Assembly: GCF_036373705.1 (NCBI RefSeq)
Contig: NC_089855.1
Location: 34,093,219-34,157,218 of the forward strand
Origin: Amia ocellicauda
Lineage: Eukaryota > Chordata > Actinopteri > Amiiformes > Amiidae
Reading direction: 5' to 3'
DNA length: 64,000 nucleotides
Positions 27,517 to 38,767 of this stretch are shown piece by piece; within the stretch, counting starts at the first letter, position 1, and every line of letters begins with the position of its first letter. The translations under genes and the position numbers were made by a program. Under the pieces are notes generated by a model, which did no database searches, was not told where the DNA came from, and saw nothing but the letters and a program-made list of their open reading frames with translations.

Positions 27517-28918
27517 CAGTGAGGGAGAAAAGTATTTGATCACCTGCTGATTTCGTAAGTTTGCCCACTGACAAAGAAATGATCAGTCTATAATTTTAAT
27601 GGTTGGTGTATTTTAGCAGTGAGAGACAGAATAACAACAAAAAAATCCAGAAAAACATATTTCAAAAAAGTTATAAATTGATTTGCATGTTAATGAGGGA
27701 AATAAGTATTTGACCCCTTTGACTTAGTACTTGGTGGCAAAACCCTTGTTGGCAATCACAGAGGTCAGACGTTTCTTGTAGTTGGCCACCAGGTTTGCAC
27801 ACATCTCAGGAGGGATTTTGTCCCACTCCTCTTTGCAGATCCTCTCCAAGTCATTAAGGTTTCGAGGCTGACGTTTGGCAACTCGAACCTTCAGCTCCCT
27901 CCACAGATTTTCTATGGGATTAAGGTCTGGAGACTGGCTAGGCCACTCCAGGACATTAATGTGCTTCTTCTTGAACCACTCCTTTGTTGCCTTGGCTGTG
28001 TGTTTTGGGTCATTGTCATGCTGGAATACCCATCCACGACCCATTTTCAATGCCCTGGCTGAGGGAAGAAGGTTCTCACTCAAGATTTGACGGTACATGG
28101 CCCCGTCCATCGTCCCTTTGATGCGGTGCAGTTGTCCTGTCCCCTTAGCAGAAAAACACCCCCAAAGCATAATGTTTCCACCTCCATGTTTGACGGTGGG
28201 GATGGTGTTCTTGGGGTCATTCCTCCTCCTCCAAACACGGCGAGTTGAGTTGATGCCAAAGAGCTCGATTTTGGTCTCATCTGACCACAACACTTTCACC
28301 CAGTTCTCCTCTGAATCATTCAGATGTTCATTGGCAAACTTCAGACGGGCCTGTACATGTGCTTTCTTGAGCAGGGGGACCTTGCGGGCGCAGCAGGATT
28401 TCAGTCCTTCACGGCGTAGTGTGTTACCAATTGTTTTCTTGGTGACTATGGTCCCAGCTGCCTTGAGATCATTAACAAGATCCTCCCGTGTAGTTCTGGG
28501 CTGATTCCTCACCGTTCTCATGATCATTGAAACTCCACGAGGTGAGATCTTGCATGGAGCCCCAGACCGAGGGAGACTGACAGTTATTTTGTGTTTCTTC
28601 CATTTGCGAATAATCGCACCAACTGTTGTCACCTTCTCACCAAGCTGCTTGGCGATGGTCTTGTAGCCCATTCCAGCCTTGTGTAGGTCTACAATCTTGT
28701 CCCTGACATCCTTGGACAGCTCTTTGGTCTTGGCCATGGTGGAGAGTTTGGAATCTGATTGATTGATTGCTTCTGTGGACAGGTGTCTTTTATACAGGTA
28801 ACGAGCTGAGATTAGGAGCACTCCCTTTAAGAGAGTGCTCCTAATCTCAGCTCGTTACCTGTATAAAAGACACCTGGGAGCCAGAAATCTTGCTGATTGA
28901 TAGGGGATCAAATACTTT
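27517..28918 (-). mobile_element. Tc1-like element, truncated at its 5' end, intact transposase
   Basis: The transposase frame runs from ATG 28737 (Kozak-like ccaccATGg) to 27724 and encodes 337 residues. It begins [20 protein letters not shown], with an N-terminal paired-type helix-turn-helix DNA-binding region ([21 protein letters not shown]) and the catalytic triad WSDET, HDNDP and NPIEN. There are 34 residues between the second Asp and the Glu, so this is DD34E. The 3' inverted repeat (cagtgagggagaaaag) starts at 27517 after a TA. The other end keeps the 44-bp internal palindrome but stops at about 28918 in a TAATACTTT-type simple repeat, so about 190 bp with the 5' inverted repeat is missing. 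It cannot move by itself but could supply transposase. The site is empty in the right-hand copy (about 63775). Confidence 0.93.
27724..28737 (-). CDS. Tc1-family transposase (DD34E), 337 aa
   Basis: Cut-and-paste DNA transposase that binds the element's inverted repeats and inserts at TA. The frame is unbroken over the usual length for this family (about 340 residues). The triad is D153, D241 and E276, numbered from MAKTK. The conserved [15 protein letters not shown] and [15 protein letters not shown] blocks are intact. An in-frame ATG 84 bases upstream lies inside the palindrome, so the MAKTK start, in good Kozak context and matching relatives, is preferred. The antisense frame of 135 codons inside it is a shadow. 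Confidence 0.93.
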   Translation of the reverse strand: MAKTKELSKDVRDKIVDLHKAGMGYKTIAKQLGEKVTTVGAIIRKWKKHKITVSLPRSGAPCKISPRGVSMIMRTVRNQPRTTREDLVNDLKAAGTIVTKKTIGNTLRREGLKSCCARKVPLLKKAHVQARLKFANEHLNDSEENWVKVLWSDETKIELFGINSTRRVWRRRNDPKNTIPTVKHGGGNIMLWGCFSAKGTGQLHRIKGTMDGAMYRQILSENLLPSARALKMGRGWVFQHDNDPKHTAKATKEWFKKKHINVLEWPSQSPDLNPIENLWRELKVRVAKRQPRNLNDLERICKEEWDKIPPEMCANLVANYKKRLTSVIANKGFATKY

Positions 28919-29330
28919 AATACTTTAATACTTTTAATACTTAGGTAATTTATCTAAACAGACAGCCAGTCACTGACACACTGAGACATGTATGTAAAAA
29001 TATATATCTTATCAAGAATTTTGCCATTAACAAAACCTAAGGACAGAAAACTATAAAATGTTTATAAAACTCTAAAATACAGGTAAGTAAATCGAAAACA
29101 TCAGCACTACCAAATATAAAAAATAGGAACAGTATAAAATTTGATATGATCTCAAGTGTGGAGAGCTGCTCATTCTTCCTCGTGGATCCGTAGCAACTAG
29201 CTCTTGTTACAAAGCTGGAGACAACCAACAAATCCGAAGCACATCAAAATGGATAAAAGATGATTCTCTCAAAACAGGAATACATGTTTTTTGATTTCCA
29301 AAACCTACAAGAGGCTGTGACTGCACCAGT
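28919..29330. other. gap between truncated Tc1 and minus-strand gene
   Basis: This starts with a short TAATACTTT-like simple repeat and is otherwise unique-looking AT-rich DNA with no frame I can support. It has no counterpart after 63775 in the right copy, so left/right homology does not resume here. Confidence 0.5.
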
Positions 29331-32300
29331 TTAGATGTGTTTCAAGACTTGATTCAGTACATTATCAATTTTATCACTCTCATCGTTCACTTGTTCCAAG
29401 TCCAGCAGATTCCCAATGCTCAGACAGAGATTTTACAGCCTCCTGTGTAGAAGAGAAGCGAAGAGAAGTAAAGAGTTAGACAGGAATACAACAGACTTTA
29501 AATTACTGTTGGAGATGTATGTGTTGCAAAGAGGAGTAATGGAAGTACTATGTAACTATGGCAACTCTCAGGTAGCATAATAGCAGTAACAACAAATCAC
29601 ACAGTGCTAGATCTTGATATTCATGCTATTTGTGAGTCCAAGTCTCAAAACTCCTGTTTTTAATCATCCTAATGGTTGTAATCAGCAGTTCCTGTCTAGA
29701 AGAGCCCAGAGCAGAGATGTGAACAAAGCAACACTGCCTCCAGCCAGCACCACCTCAGTGGCATGGAAGAGTGCAGGAGTTACAGAGAGTATGGTGATGT
29801 ATAACCAAACCAGGGATCAGATACTGACGCTGTTGAGGCAAAGCCTTCAAGATTTGCACAACTGATTTGGCGAGATCCAACCTTCTGCAACACAGTTTTA
29901 AAAGAAAAACTCTTTAGTTTGCTTCTTAGTATTAAGATTATGTAGCATCACTTTTGTTTTCTCTCATTCTGGACCTGTGCTTTTAATGATTCACTGAAAA
30001 CCCGCCTTCTCACTGCCTGGACTCTGCTCAAGTGACATTATAATTGGGGAGCAAAAAAGTGAAAAGTAGAGCTCCAGGACACAATAAAGTGAATAGATTG
30101 TAGTTATATACTGTAGCTTGTCAGGGGGGGTAAGCCTTCAGTCTAGTGCTATATGCGGTGTTTAAGTACGAGCTGCGTGTAATTAGCGGAGGTGTAGGTT
30201 TGGTTTCAGAAGTGGGGTGGACATGCATTTCGAGTCCTCTGTGTGGGAGGAGACACTGGGGGGGACTAAAGAGCTAAAGAGGAAGAAAAGGATCAATTAT
30301 TTTTAAACTGACATTGATAAACAGACCCTCTCTCGTTTCAAACTTTGTGAGATTTCTTCAAATCAGTGCATGCAACAAAAAATATGTGACGCTCTTTTTT
30401 ACTATATCCACCTACAGAAGTATTATTGAGTTAATGTGACTTTTATAACAGTTAATATGATTAAGTCTGGAAAACAATATTTAACTGTCTGATAAAAAAT
30501 GTATTGGGAACAATTCCTTGAATTAAAAACTCTGTTAGGATAGTGTAATTCCCACAAGTGTGTACAGTGACCTTCAGTCAATGCTTACTCTTGTAACTGC
30601 TGCTGAATCTAGCTGGTCCAGTTGGTCATTGTTGCTTTGAAGTGTTTTTTTGCAGCTTCAAGGGCTTTCCACTGCTTTTCCACCTCCTGCAACAACTCCT
30701 GCGGTTTTTCAGCCTCTCTGCGGCCCACATCTGATAGGGACCCTGCAGCCTGGGACCTGCCTGCATCTGGCTTGTTCTTCTCTAGCATCTGAAATTGCAC
30801 TCTCCTCATTTCTGTCAGCTCCTGAAATGTCATCTTTAAATCCTGCATCTGGCAAATAAGTTTTCTCTCAGAAAGACTCTCCTGCTTAATGGGGCTTCTG
30901 ACCTCAGTCTGGGATGCCATGGAGGAGCAGTGCGGTCTGGGAGGAGAATCAGTGGAGTTGGAGGAGCAGGGTGTGGCATCTAGGCACTCCACAGCATTGT
31001 GGGTGTCATCTTCCTTGGCCTTCTTACTTTTAGAGCTTTCTGGGGCCATAATGGATATGTGTTTCCCCCTGAAAAAGTAGAAGGATATTTCTTGGGGCTG
31101 AATTAAAAGGGATTTCAGAGAGCACACTGGTGCTGAATTGAGCACAGCTATTTCAGTCGAAGGCATTTCTTCAATCCAGTTTGAACATCATATCATCGTT
31201 GACACTGACAACATAGTGTCAAATAGGACATAATAAGTAAATATCAACCAAATTTAAACAAACATGATTCCTGGAAAGTACTGATGTTCAAAATACAATG
31301 AAAAGATACCTCCAATCTTAAAAATTGCTCTCCTTGAGCAGTGTGTGAGAAAAATAAATCTGATACAATGTTTCAGATAACAAAAAATCTGATGCATACA
31401 AAATGTGGTAGATAAAATACCTCCAACCTTAAAAATTGCTCTCTCTATCACACATTTCATGTATCAGATTGTTTTAAATGTCTCAGATTTCTGTCTCTCA
31501 CACACAATGTCAATTTTTGAATTTGTGAATTGCATATACAACAGATTCCATATGTAATCTGAAACATTATTTCAAGCACGAACTATATTAAATATATATA
31601 TTGATTTATATATAAAAAGCCAAAACAGATCAGACCAATGTGAATGAAGCTAATTCTCAAAGGTTCAAATTCAGGGGAGATTGCATCTCACTGAACCATA
31701 CATACCTTTTAGGAGCCAGAGAGTAGTAGCTTGTGATTACTGGCAAGCCATTGTTCTGAGGGAATGAAGATGACAGAGATGTAATTCTAGCCCAAATGAC
31801 TTTATAAAAATACTATTTATTTGCTACTGCTATTTATTCTGGACAGGATTCACAGGGGACCTCCAATAATGGTACCAGTATCACAATTATAGTGAAGATT
31901 TAGCAAGATTTACTTAGCAGTGCTAAGTAAACCAGTCAGGAATTAATCTGCAATCCAGCCCATTATAAAATGCCCTTACCTCCTGTCCTCTAGTCCTCAT
32001 CTGTGTATGAATTTCCTCACTAAAAACAAACAAACATATATTAACTCCTGTTGTTTTACTGTGATTTCTCTTATGCCCCCCTCTCGCATATACTTTACTG
32101 CACATTTTATAACAATTGTACTTCTGCACTTTTGTCAGGCTTAAAGCTAGGGTGTGCAATCCTGAGAGGCAGCAGTTCGCAGCTTGTTTTGAAAGCACAG
32201 AGCCGCCCTCGCTTCAGAGCGTCTCCAAAGCCACGCCCCCTCTATCACACATGCGCACACACACACAGAGCACAGTCTCAGCGCCAGGAGAGACGTGTGG

Positions 32301-32810
32301 GTGGAATCAGTCGCAACGGTTTCAGATGACCGCAGTCTCATTCACACTACATGAGCTAAATACTTCATTACATTAACAAAATATATCAAAAACAAATCAA
32401 ACCATATAATTACTTGTCCAAAAGAAAAAAAGCAACCATGGCATCATTTTTCAGACCCTTCGAGTCCCGCAGTTGCCTCCAGCGTGGAAAAGCAACGCCA
32501 ATGTTAATTCTGCTTTTAGCACGCTCTTTATCCAGACGTTTTTTCGTTGTAGCAGTTTCTAACACGGTCTTTCTTTTCTTGTTTCCTTTTAGTGGTGGTA
32601 CAGGGGGAAAATATGGAAACTGCGGCTCGCCTTCCATTCTCGCGCTCGTTCTGCACAGCGTCTAGAAACCCGCGCTGATGACGTGTGATTGTCTGCGCGA
32701 ACAAGTTGCGCGGCGGTATGCAAATATAGATTGACAGACAGGATGAACATCCTATCATTACATTCGGACCGATTGGTCGATCATTTTGTAAGTCCTGCCC
32801 CTTCCACAGA

Positions 32811-32881
<71 letters not shown>

Positions 32882-33392
32882 AGGAAAAAGTATGTTTTTC
32901 CTGTCTGGCAACAAAATAAGGCCTGCAGACTGCAGGCCTCAAGGACACACCGATGTTATGCTCAGTGGAAGCTGACATCTTGAAAGTAACTGCACATGAT
33001 CTAGAAAGCTTAAAAACTTGATAGGATGATGATTATGTAAACGGATGTTGCACAACACTGTCGTGCATCATAAGACATTTAACTAACTGTTAGCAATAAT
33101 TTTCCCTCCACGGCCAATGAGAGAAAGGGGATCTTGTGTGCTTTGCTGGATGTATTCTCAAGTTTGAGCATATTAACCCTCTCTTCATACACATTTCAAA
33201 CAAGATACCTGTTTTGGTTTCCCTAAGTGAAAGGGAACTGCAGACTATTTTTCAACTTGACATATACATCCCAACATGAATGGATACTTACTGTGTTTCC
33301 TGAATCAGGATTCTCCTGCTAGGACGATTTGTACTACTATTCCCACAATATTTCTGCCAATAGTGCAAAACTTTTCTGTCCAGGCTTTTCAT
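29331..33392 (-). CDS. coiled-coil protein gene, frame apparently broken near 3' end
   Basis: I do not recognise the family. Phase-consistent exons: 33392-33292 (start MKSLDRKVLHYWQKYCG), 32019-31980, 31755-31706 (NNGLPVITSYYSLAPK) and 31068 down to about 30589. Exon four carries MAPESSKSKKAKEDD, a Ser/Cys-rich stretch, MASQTEVRSPIKQESLSERK and a coiled coil (LICQMQDLKMTFQELTEMRR; LLQEVEKQWKALEAAKK). The frame as written stops at 30611-30609. One extra base in the A7 run (30651-30645) would open the frame through NNDQLDQLDSAAVTR to a strong donor (gtaagc) at 30588, and a final exon follows from 29442. That exon has two readings: EAVKSLSEHWESAGLG then a stop, or a second frame ending DLEQVNDESDKIDNVL and so on at 29333-29331. 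The exon at 33399 has an acceptor, so upstream exons may exist. It may be a pseudogene, a real gene with sequence errors, or one with an unseen splice. Confidence 0.55.
32410..32637 (-). other. dispersed fish repeat with short open frame
   Basis: A 75-codon frame reads MEGEPQFPYFPPVPPLKGNK, then RINIGVAFPRWRQLRDSKGL and KNDAMVAFFLLDK. As I recall it, this motif recurs in many predicted fish proteins and behaves like part of a repeat rather than a host exon. It lies inside the intron between exons 33292 and 32019 of the minus-strand gene, next to a (TA)n tract and AT/GC-mixed repeat-like DNA (about 32140-32810). I could not find its ends. Confidence 0.4.
32814..32878. repeat. (TA)n microsatellite
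   Basis: About 32 uninterrupted AT units. Frames reading IYIYIY across it are artefacts. Confidence 0.97.
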
Positions 33393-33798
33393 AGTGTTGC
33401 TGGAAACAATGAACAATATTAATGGACTCTGTTTTGCAACATTTTCATCATATGACCCCTTGCAGGCATTACAATATATTGTTATAAATAACTATTACTT
33501 TTGGATGAAGAAAAAATTATCTTATTCTCTACAAAATCTCTAATTGTACTACAGCAGATCTGCTCACATACAGTGAGGGAGAAAAGTATTTGATCACCTG
33601 CTGATTTCGTACGTTTGCCCACTGAAAAAGAAATGATCATTCTATAATTTTAATGGTAGGTGTATTTTAACAGTGAGAGACAGAATAACAACAAAAAAAT
33701 CCAGAAAAACGCATTTCAAAAAAGTTATAAATTGATTTGCATGTTAATGAGTGAAATAAGTATATGATCCCCTATCAATCAGCAAGATTTCTGGCTCC

Positions 33799-33895
33799 CA
33801 GGTGTCTTTTATACAGGTAACGAGCTGAGATTAGGAGCACTCTCTTAAAGGGAGTGCTCCTAATCTCAGCTCGTTACCTGTATAAAAGACACCTG
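33799..33895. repeat. perfect 44-bp palindrome upstream of transposase
   Basis: Arms 33799-33842 and 33852-33895 are exact reverse complements around a 9-base loop. Each arm holds TATAAAAG, on opposite strands. The same structure is at about 28782-28876 in the 27.5 kb copy and at about 59965-60060 in the 59.7 kb copy, with slight changes. It directly precedes the transposase start and probably contains its promoter. Confidence 0.9.
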
Positions 33896-33937
33896 TCCAC
33901 AGAAGCAATCAATCAATCAGATTCCAAACTCTCCACC

Positions 33938-34951
33938 ATGGCCAAGACCAAAGAGCTGTCCAAGGATGTCAGGGACAAGATTATAGACCTACACAAGGCT
34001 GGAATGGGCTACAAGACCATCGCCAAGCAGCTTGGTGAGAAGGTGACAACAGTTGGTGCGATTATTCGCAAATGGAAGAAACACAAAATAACTGTCAGTC
34101 TCCCTCGGTCTGGGGCTCCATGCAAGATCTCACCTCATGGAGTTTCAATGATCATGAGAACGGTGAGGAATCAGCCCAGAACTACACAGGAGGATCTTGT
34201 TAATGATCTCAAGGCAGCTGGGGCCATAGTCACCAAGAAAACAATTGGTAACACACTACGCCGTGAAGGACTGAAATCCTGCAGCGCCTGCAAGGTCCCC
34301 CTGCTCAAGAAAGCGCATGTACAGGCCCGTCTGAAGTTTGCCAATGAACATCTGAATGATTCAGAGGAGAACTGGGTGAAAGTGTTGTGGTCAGATGAGA
34401 CCAAAATCGAGCTCTTTGGCATCAACTCAACTCGCCGTGTTTGGAGGAGGAGGAATGACCCCAAGAACACCATCCCCACCGTCAAACATGGAGGTGGAAA
34501 CATTATGCATTGGGGGTGTTTTTCTGTTAAGGGGACAGGACGACTGCACCGCATCAAAGGGACGATGGACGGGGCCATGTACCGTCAAATCTTGGGTGAG
34601 AACCTCCTTCCCTCAGCCAGGGCATTGAAAATGGGTCGTGGATGGGTATTCCAGCATGACAATGACCCAAAACACACAGCCAAGGCAACAAAGGAGTGGT
34701 TCAAGAAGAAGCACATTAATGTCCTGGAGTGGCCTAGCCAGTCTCCAGACCTTAATCCCATAGAAAATCTGTGGAGGGAGCTGAAGGTTCGAGTTGCCAA
34801 ACGTCAGCCTCGAAACCTTAATGACTTGGAGAGGATCTGCAAAGAGGAGTGGGACAAAATCCCTCCTGAGATGTGTGCAAACCTGGTGGCCAACTACAAG
34901 AAACGTCTGACCTCTGTGATTGCCAACAAGGGTTTTGCCACCAAGTACTAA
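33938..34951 (+). CDS. Tc1-family transposase (DD34E), 337 aa, complete element
   Basis: Starts at ATG 33938 in ccaccATGgcc and ends FATKY. D153 (WSDET), D241 (HDNDP) and E276 (NPIEN) are all present with 34 residues between the last two. Differences from the 27.7 kb copy include CSACKVP for CCARKVP, SPHGVS for SPRGVS, TTQED for TTRED, and a His in [11 protein letters not shown] where relatives have Leu. That last change falls in a conserved strand near the catalytic core and may reduce activity. A TATAAAAG lies about 60 bases upstream, at the edge of the palindrome. Confidence 0.94.
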   Translation: MAKTKELSKDVRDKIIDLHKAGMGYKTIAKQLGEKVTTVGAIIRKWKKHKITVSLPRSGAPCKISPHGVSMIMRTVRNQPRTTQEDLVNDLKAAGAIVTKKTIGNTLRREGLKSCSACKVPLLKKAHVQARLKFANEHLNDSEENWVKVLWSDETKIELFGINSTRRVWRRRNDPKNTIPTVKHGGGNIMHWGCFSVKGTGRLHRIKGTMDGAMYRQILGENLLPSARALKMGRGWVFQHDNDPKHTAKATKEWFKKKHINVLEWPSQSPDLNPIENLWRELKVRVAKRQPRNLNDLERICKEEWDKIPPEMCANLVANYKKRLTSVIANKGFATKY

Positions 34952-35306
34952 GTCAAAGGGGTCAAATACTTATTTCCCTCATTAACATGCAAATCAATTT
35001 ATAACTTTTTTGAAATACGTTTTTCTGGATTTTTTTGTTGTTATTCTGTCTCTCACTGCTAAAATACACCTACCATCAAAATTATAGACTGATCATTTCT
35101 TTGTCAGTGGGAAAACATACAAAATCAGCAGGGGATTAAATACTTTTTTCCCTCACTGTATATTGCCATCTTAATCCAAAATTCAGGTCAGCTGGGCCTG
35201 CTCAGCATTTGTATACATGCCACAGAGCATGATAGGTTGTTAATTGCTTAATTGTATAATGCAGTACACCTGTTTGGAGGCATCTGCATTCATTATGTTC
35301 CTCCAC

Positions 35307-35840
35307 TCATTGGACAGGTGTCAGCATGGGCACCCTGACTGGTCTGTGGCTACGCAGCCCCATACGCAACAAACTGCGATGCACTGTGTGTTCTGACACC
35401 TTTCTATCAGAACCAGCATTAACTTTTTCAGCAATTTGAGCTACAGTAGCTCGTCTGTTGGATCGGACCACACGGGCCAGCCTTCGCTCCCCACGTGCAT
35501 CAATGAGCCTTGGCCGCCTATGACCCTGTCGCCAGTTCACCACTTTTCCTTCCTTGGACCACTTTTAATAGGTGCTGACCACTGCAGACTGGGAACACCC
35601 CACAAGAGCTGCTGTTTTGGAGATGCTCTGACCCAGTCATCTAGCCATCACAATTTGGCCCTTGTCAAAGTCGCTCAGATCCTTACTCTTGCCCATTTGT
35701 CCTGCTTCTAACACATCAACTTTGAGGACAAAACTTGCTGCCTAATATATCCCACCCACTGACAGGTGCCATGATAACGAGATTATCAGTGTTATTCACT
35801 TCACCTGTCAGTGGTCATAATGTTATGGCTGATCAATGTA
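35307..35840 (-). mobile_element. decayed second-family Tc1 remnant, 5' third
   Basis: Read on the minus strand from the end at about 35840 (terminal sequence tggtcataatgttatggctg on the plus strand), the remnant starts a transposase at 35696 ([19 protein letters not shown]). It runs through two stop codons into NWRQGHRRPRLIDARGERRL and AEKVNAGSDRKVSEHTVHRS, ending near 35307. That is the helix-turn-helix DNA-binding region; the catalytic core is missing. It abuts the complete Tc1 that ends at 35158, with about 150 bases of unassigned sequence between. Confidence 0.75.
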
Positions 35841-38767
35841 TATTTTGTTTGTTGTCAAGCTGACTCCTTAAAAATAGAAATTAGTAGTGTAATGTCTGTC
35901 TAGTGTGTCCTCTCTTTGCTTTTTTGTTTGCCTGATACAGTGAAGCAGAGTGTGTACATTTTAAATAGTGCTTATATTTTTTTTAGGAAAAGGAAGATAA
36001 TATATTTGTAAACCAAGGAGCAGAGAGAAGGAGCATCAGAAATTGTCTATACTGTATCTAGGATATGAAAACAAATGAGGATTTTTTTGTATTATTTTTA
36101 TTGTGTCAAGAACTTCACTACTTTTATATGTTATATATAAAACACAGCATGGGCTCAAAAGTGTGCTGTTGGGGATCAGGGCTGGCCATTTGACAGAATA
36201 TGCAGTTGTGAAACAAAAGTAACCTTTACATGTAAAACAGAATGCAATCCCTAATCCTGATGGGGTACTGACTAAACTTAAAAAAACTCCCATGCTAGCT
36301 GTGGGCGACTAAACTGTTTCTAAATGGTCACGTGCCAGTCCAAGTTACCAGGTCCTAGTCGTGCTCATAAGCGGGGTATCCAGGGTGGTGGCATGGTTCT
36401 CAAACAATCTGTGTTCGGTAACCAAAACGGGTTCTCGAACAAAGCCAGTAAATCACAACACATGCTCCTTGAACTGCTCCTTAGGCTGAGGGGCTGTATC
36501 ATGCTTAGAATAACAAAATCGAAATGTAGTTTGTAGGAAATTTAGTCCTTGTCTCATTAGTTCCTTTGTTAATATAGTAAAACAGTTTTACAATGAAAGC
36601 TAAGCCAATTATATTATTATACTGAAATGCAGGATATATATAGGTAATCCTCTTAAAACATGCACCACTAGTGTTACATGAGAGTAAAACATTGAATATG
36701 TCATTCTCTATTATATTCTTGTGTCTTTTTGATAAGTCATTTAATAATTAAAAAAAAAGAAAAATCATCTGTATGAAAAAAGACAATCAGCCTGCTACAT
36801 GTGCTATGTCATGTTTTTACCACCACCCCCTAGGTTCTTGATTGGAACAAACACACCAAACAGGTGTACAAAAAGTATATCAACAAATATATTGTGTTTT
36901 TGGTTGTCTGATGATATTAATTTTAACATATCAACAATGTCTGAAAGCATCTGCAAGTGTTCATGACAATATGACAAGACCAATAGCAACTGAAAACCAC
37001 CTTAAATTACCTTCTCAACTTGTTTTACTGACTGAAGTCTCTGTCATAACCTGAATTACAAATGTGACACCTCAAACAAAATCGCTCGTTCCACTCATGA
37101 CACATCGTAACCTTACTTAATTTTCCCGTCAACAGTATGTTGCTTATAAATGTAGCATAAATGCTTTTATTGGATGCCGAGTGCAAGAAAATACATGCAA
37201 TTTAGGTAACGATCGAACGTGACTTCAGGACACCATGCAGACACAAATTATTAATTTCACAACACTGCACGCATTCTCATCAAAAGTTTTATAAAACCGA
37301 CCCTATATTTGTGTGGTTATATGCATATGATAGTATATTACAACTCTGTAGTTTCTATGCAATACTATGATGCATAAAGACACTGACTGTTTCAAACGTG
37401 ATATGTGGGTAAAAAAATTGTAAATCTATCAATTAGGCTTAATCTTATTATATCAGTGTAAATTCTGTTTAGGCAGACAATAATTTTGAACCATTTTAGT
37501 GAAAACAAATACTCATGTATTTCTTAATTTTGTATACTTGCTAATAATGTATGTATATGTATTAACGTTTTGTTTGTTTGAACTATTGCCAAGTTGGTGA
37601 TCATCCTCCGTGGTCCATGTTTTGGGTGAATGACCCATATCAATTTTGTAGCCCATAATATTCTGTATATAAATTGATTAGCATAAAAAACTGATCAATT
37701 CCAGGAGCCATGTATTCGTCCCAGCACAATTATCCACTCTTAGAGGGAAGATTTTCAAGAGACGGATCCTTCAATATTTACATTTCAGACTGTACTGAAT
37801 CCTGTCTTCTCCGTCCAAAAAAGTGTGTTCTACACAGTAGGTAGATGGAGATTGATCCAGTCTAGACCACATTCGGAGAGTCCTCTGCATTTAAACCTCT
37901 GTGGCATTTCTGTTTCTGCAGTCTATTCTAGTCTGACTTTGTGGCTGTAACTACATAAACAGAACTGGGGTCAATGGCTTTGGTTGAACTCCCAATTCCA
38001 TAAATCTATGTTTTGTAACCAATTGATAGATATTGTATCCAAATGCAAAGTTTGAATACTGTGCTCTAATGGCTCATCCTCTCCCAGTTATATGTGCCTC
38101 TTGTTCATGTAAACCTGTCGCACAGTAATCCCTGTTGTACTGCATGAATCCAAATAAAACCCTGGAGAAAAAAGTTTGGATAATTGGACCAGCTGAACAA
38201 AAATCGTGAAATTCCTTAAGGGTGCTGACTCTTGTACTGTGTAAATTCCTAGTGAATACAATTGGCCCGCTGGACTCCGTCAGTAGATTCTGTCTACTGT
38301 ACATTTCAATTGAAGGAACATTTTGATCCACAAAAAGAAAGGCTTAGACTCAACTGATTTAACCTCCAGCTAAGAAAGCAAAGGAAGAGGCAGAAATCTA
38401 TGACTAAAAATAAATACAAAATGTGCTGCACTGCTGTGGGTAAGCATTAGCAAGAAGTGGGAAACAACACACAGAGAATCTTTTTTTTTTGTTTGTTTGT
38501 TTAATTAACACACAGCTGGTCGGGTCCCTTACAGTTGATCCCTGTAGCTATTCCCCAACACCACAATTCCCCAATAACAATTTGTCCCCACAACAGTTCA
38601 CCCCCATCATATGTTCTCCCCTTGAGCATTTGTAATCATGAGTGCTATTACTTATTGTAGACCCATAGAACACGTATACCTACATATATAGGTATAAATA
38701 TAATATACACACACACACACACATACACTTTTTATTATTTATTAAAATGTTTTTTCCTTAATTCATC
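35841..38767. other. gene-free AT-rich stretch
   Basis: About 2.9 kb between the decayed Tc1 and the foldback repeat. I see no exon with splice sites on either strand, no long frame and no clear element ends, only short T and A tracts and small CA/TA runs. It may hold upstream exons of the minus-strand gene that starts at 33399. Confidence 0.5.

Larger units (their letters stand above)
33571..35158 (+). mobile_element. complete Tc1-like transposon, both inverted repeats
   Basis: A 1,588-bp element flanked by TA at 33569-33570 and 35159-35160. Inverted repeats of about 205 bp lie at each end (cagtgaggga... and its complement). Each holds an outer and an inner motif of the type AGTATTTGATC, the IR/DR arrangement usual in fish Tc1 elements. 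A 44-bp palindrome precedes the transposase gene at 33938-34951. The two inverted repeats differ at some positions from each other and from the copies at 27.5 and 59.7 kb, but no end is missing. It is the only copy here with full ends and a full-length uninterrupted 337-residue transposase. Confidence 0.95.

Noticed and set aside
29331..29442. The last exon of the second minus-strand gene as the C-terminus of a MORC-family protein
   Set aside because: The DLEQVNDE... wording is only loosely similar, and no ATPase or CW zinc-finger exon is found upstream on that strand.
32689..32914. Frames reading IYIYIY
   Set aside because: They are translation of the (TA)n tract.
34171..34578. 135-codon antisense frames within each Tc1 transposase
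   Set aside because: They mirror the conserved transposase codons and recur in all copies for that reason.
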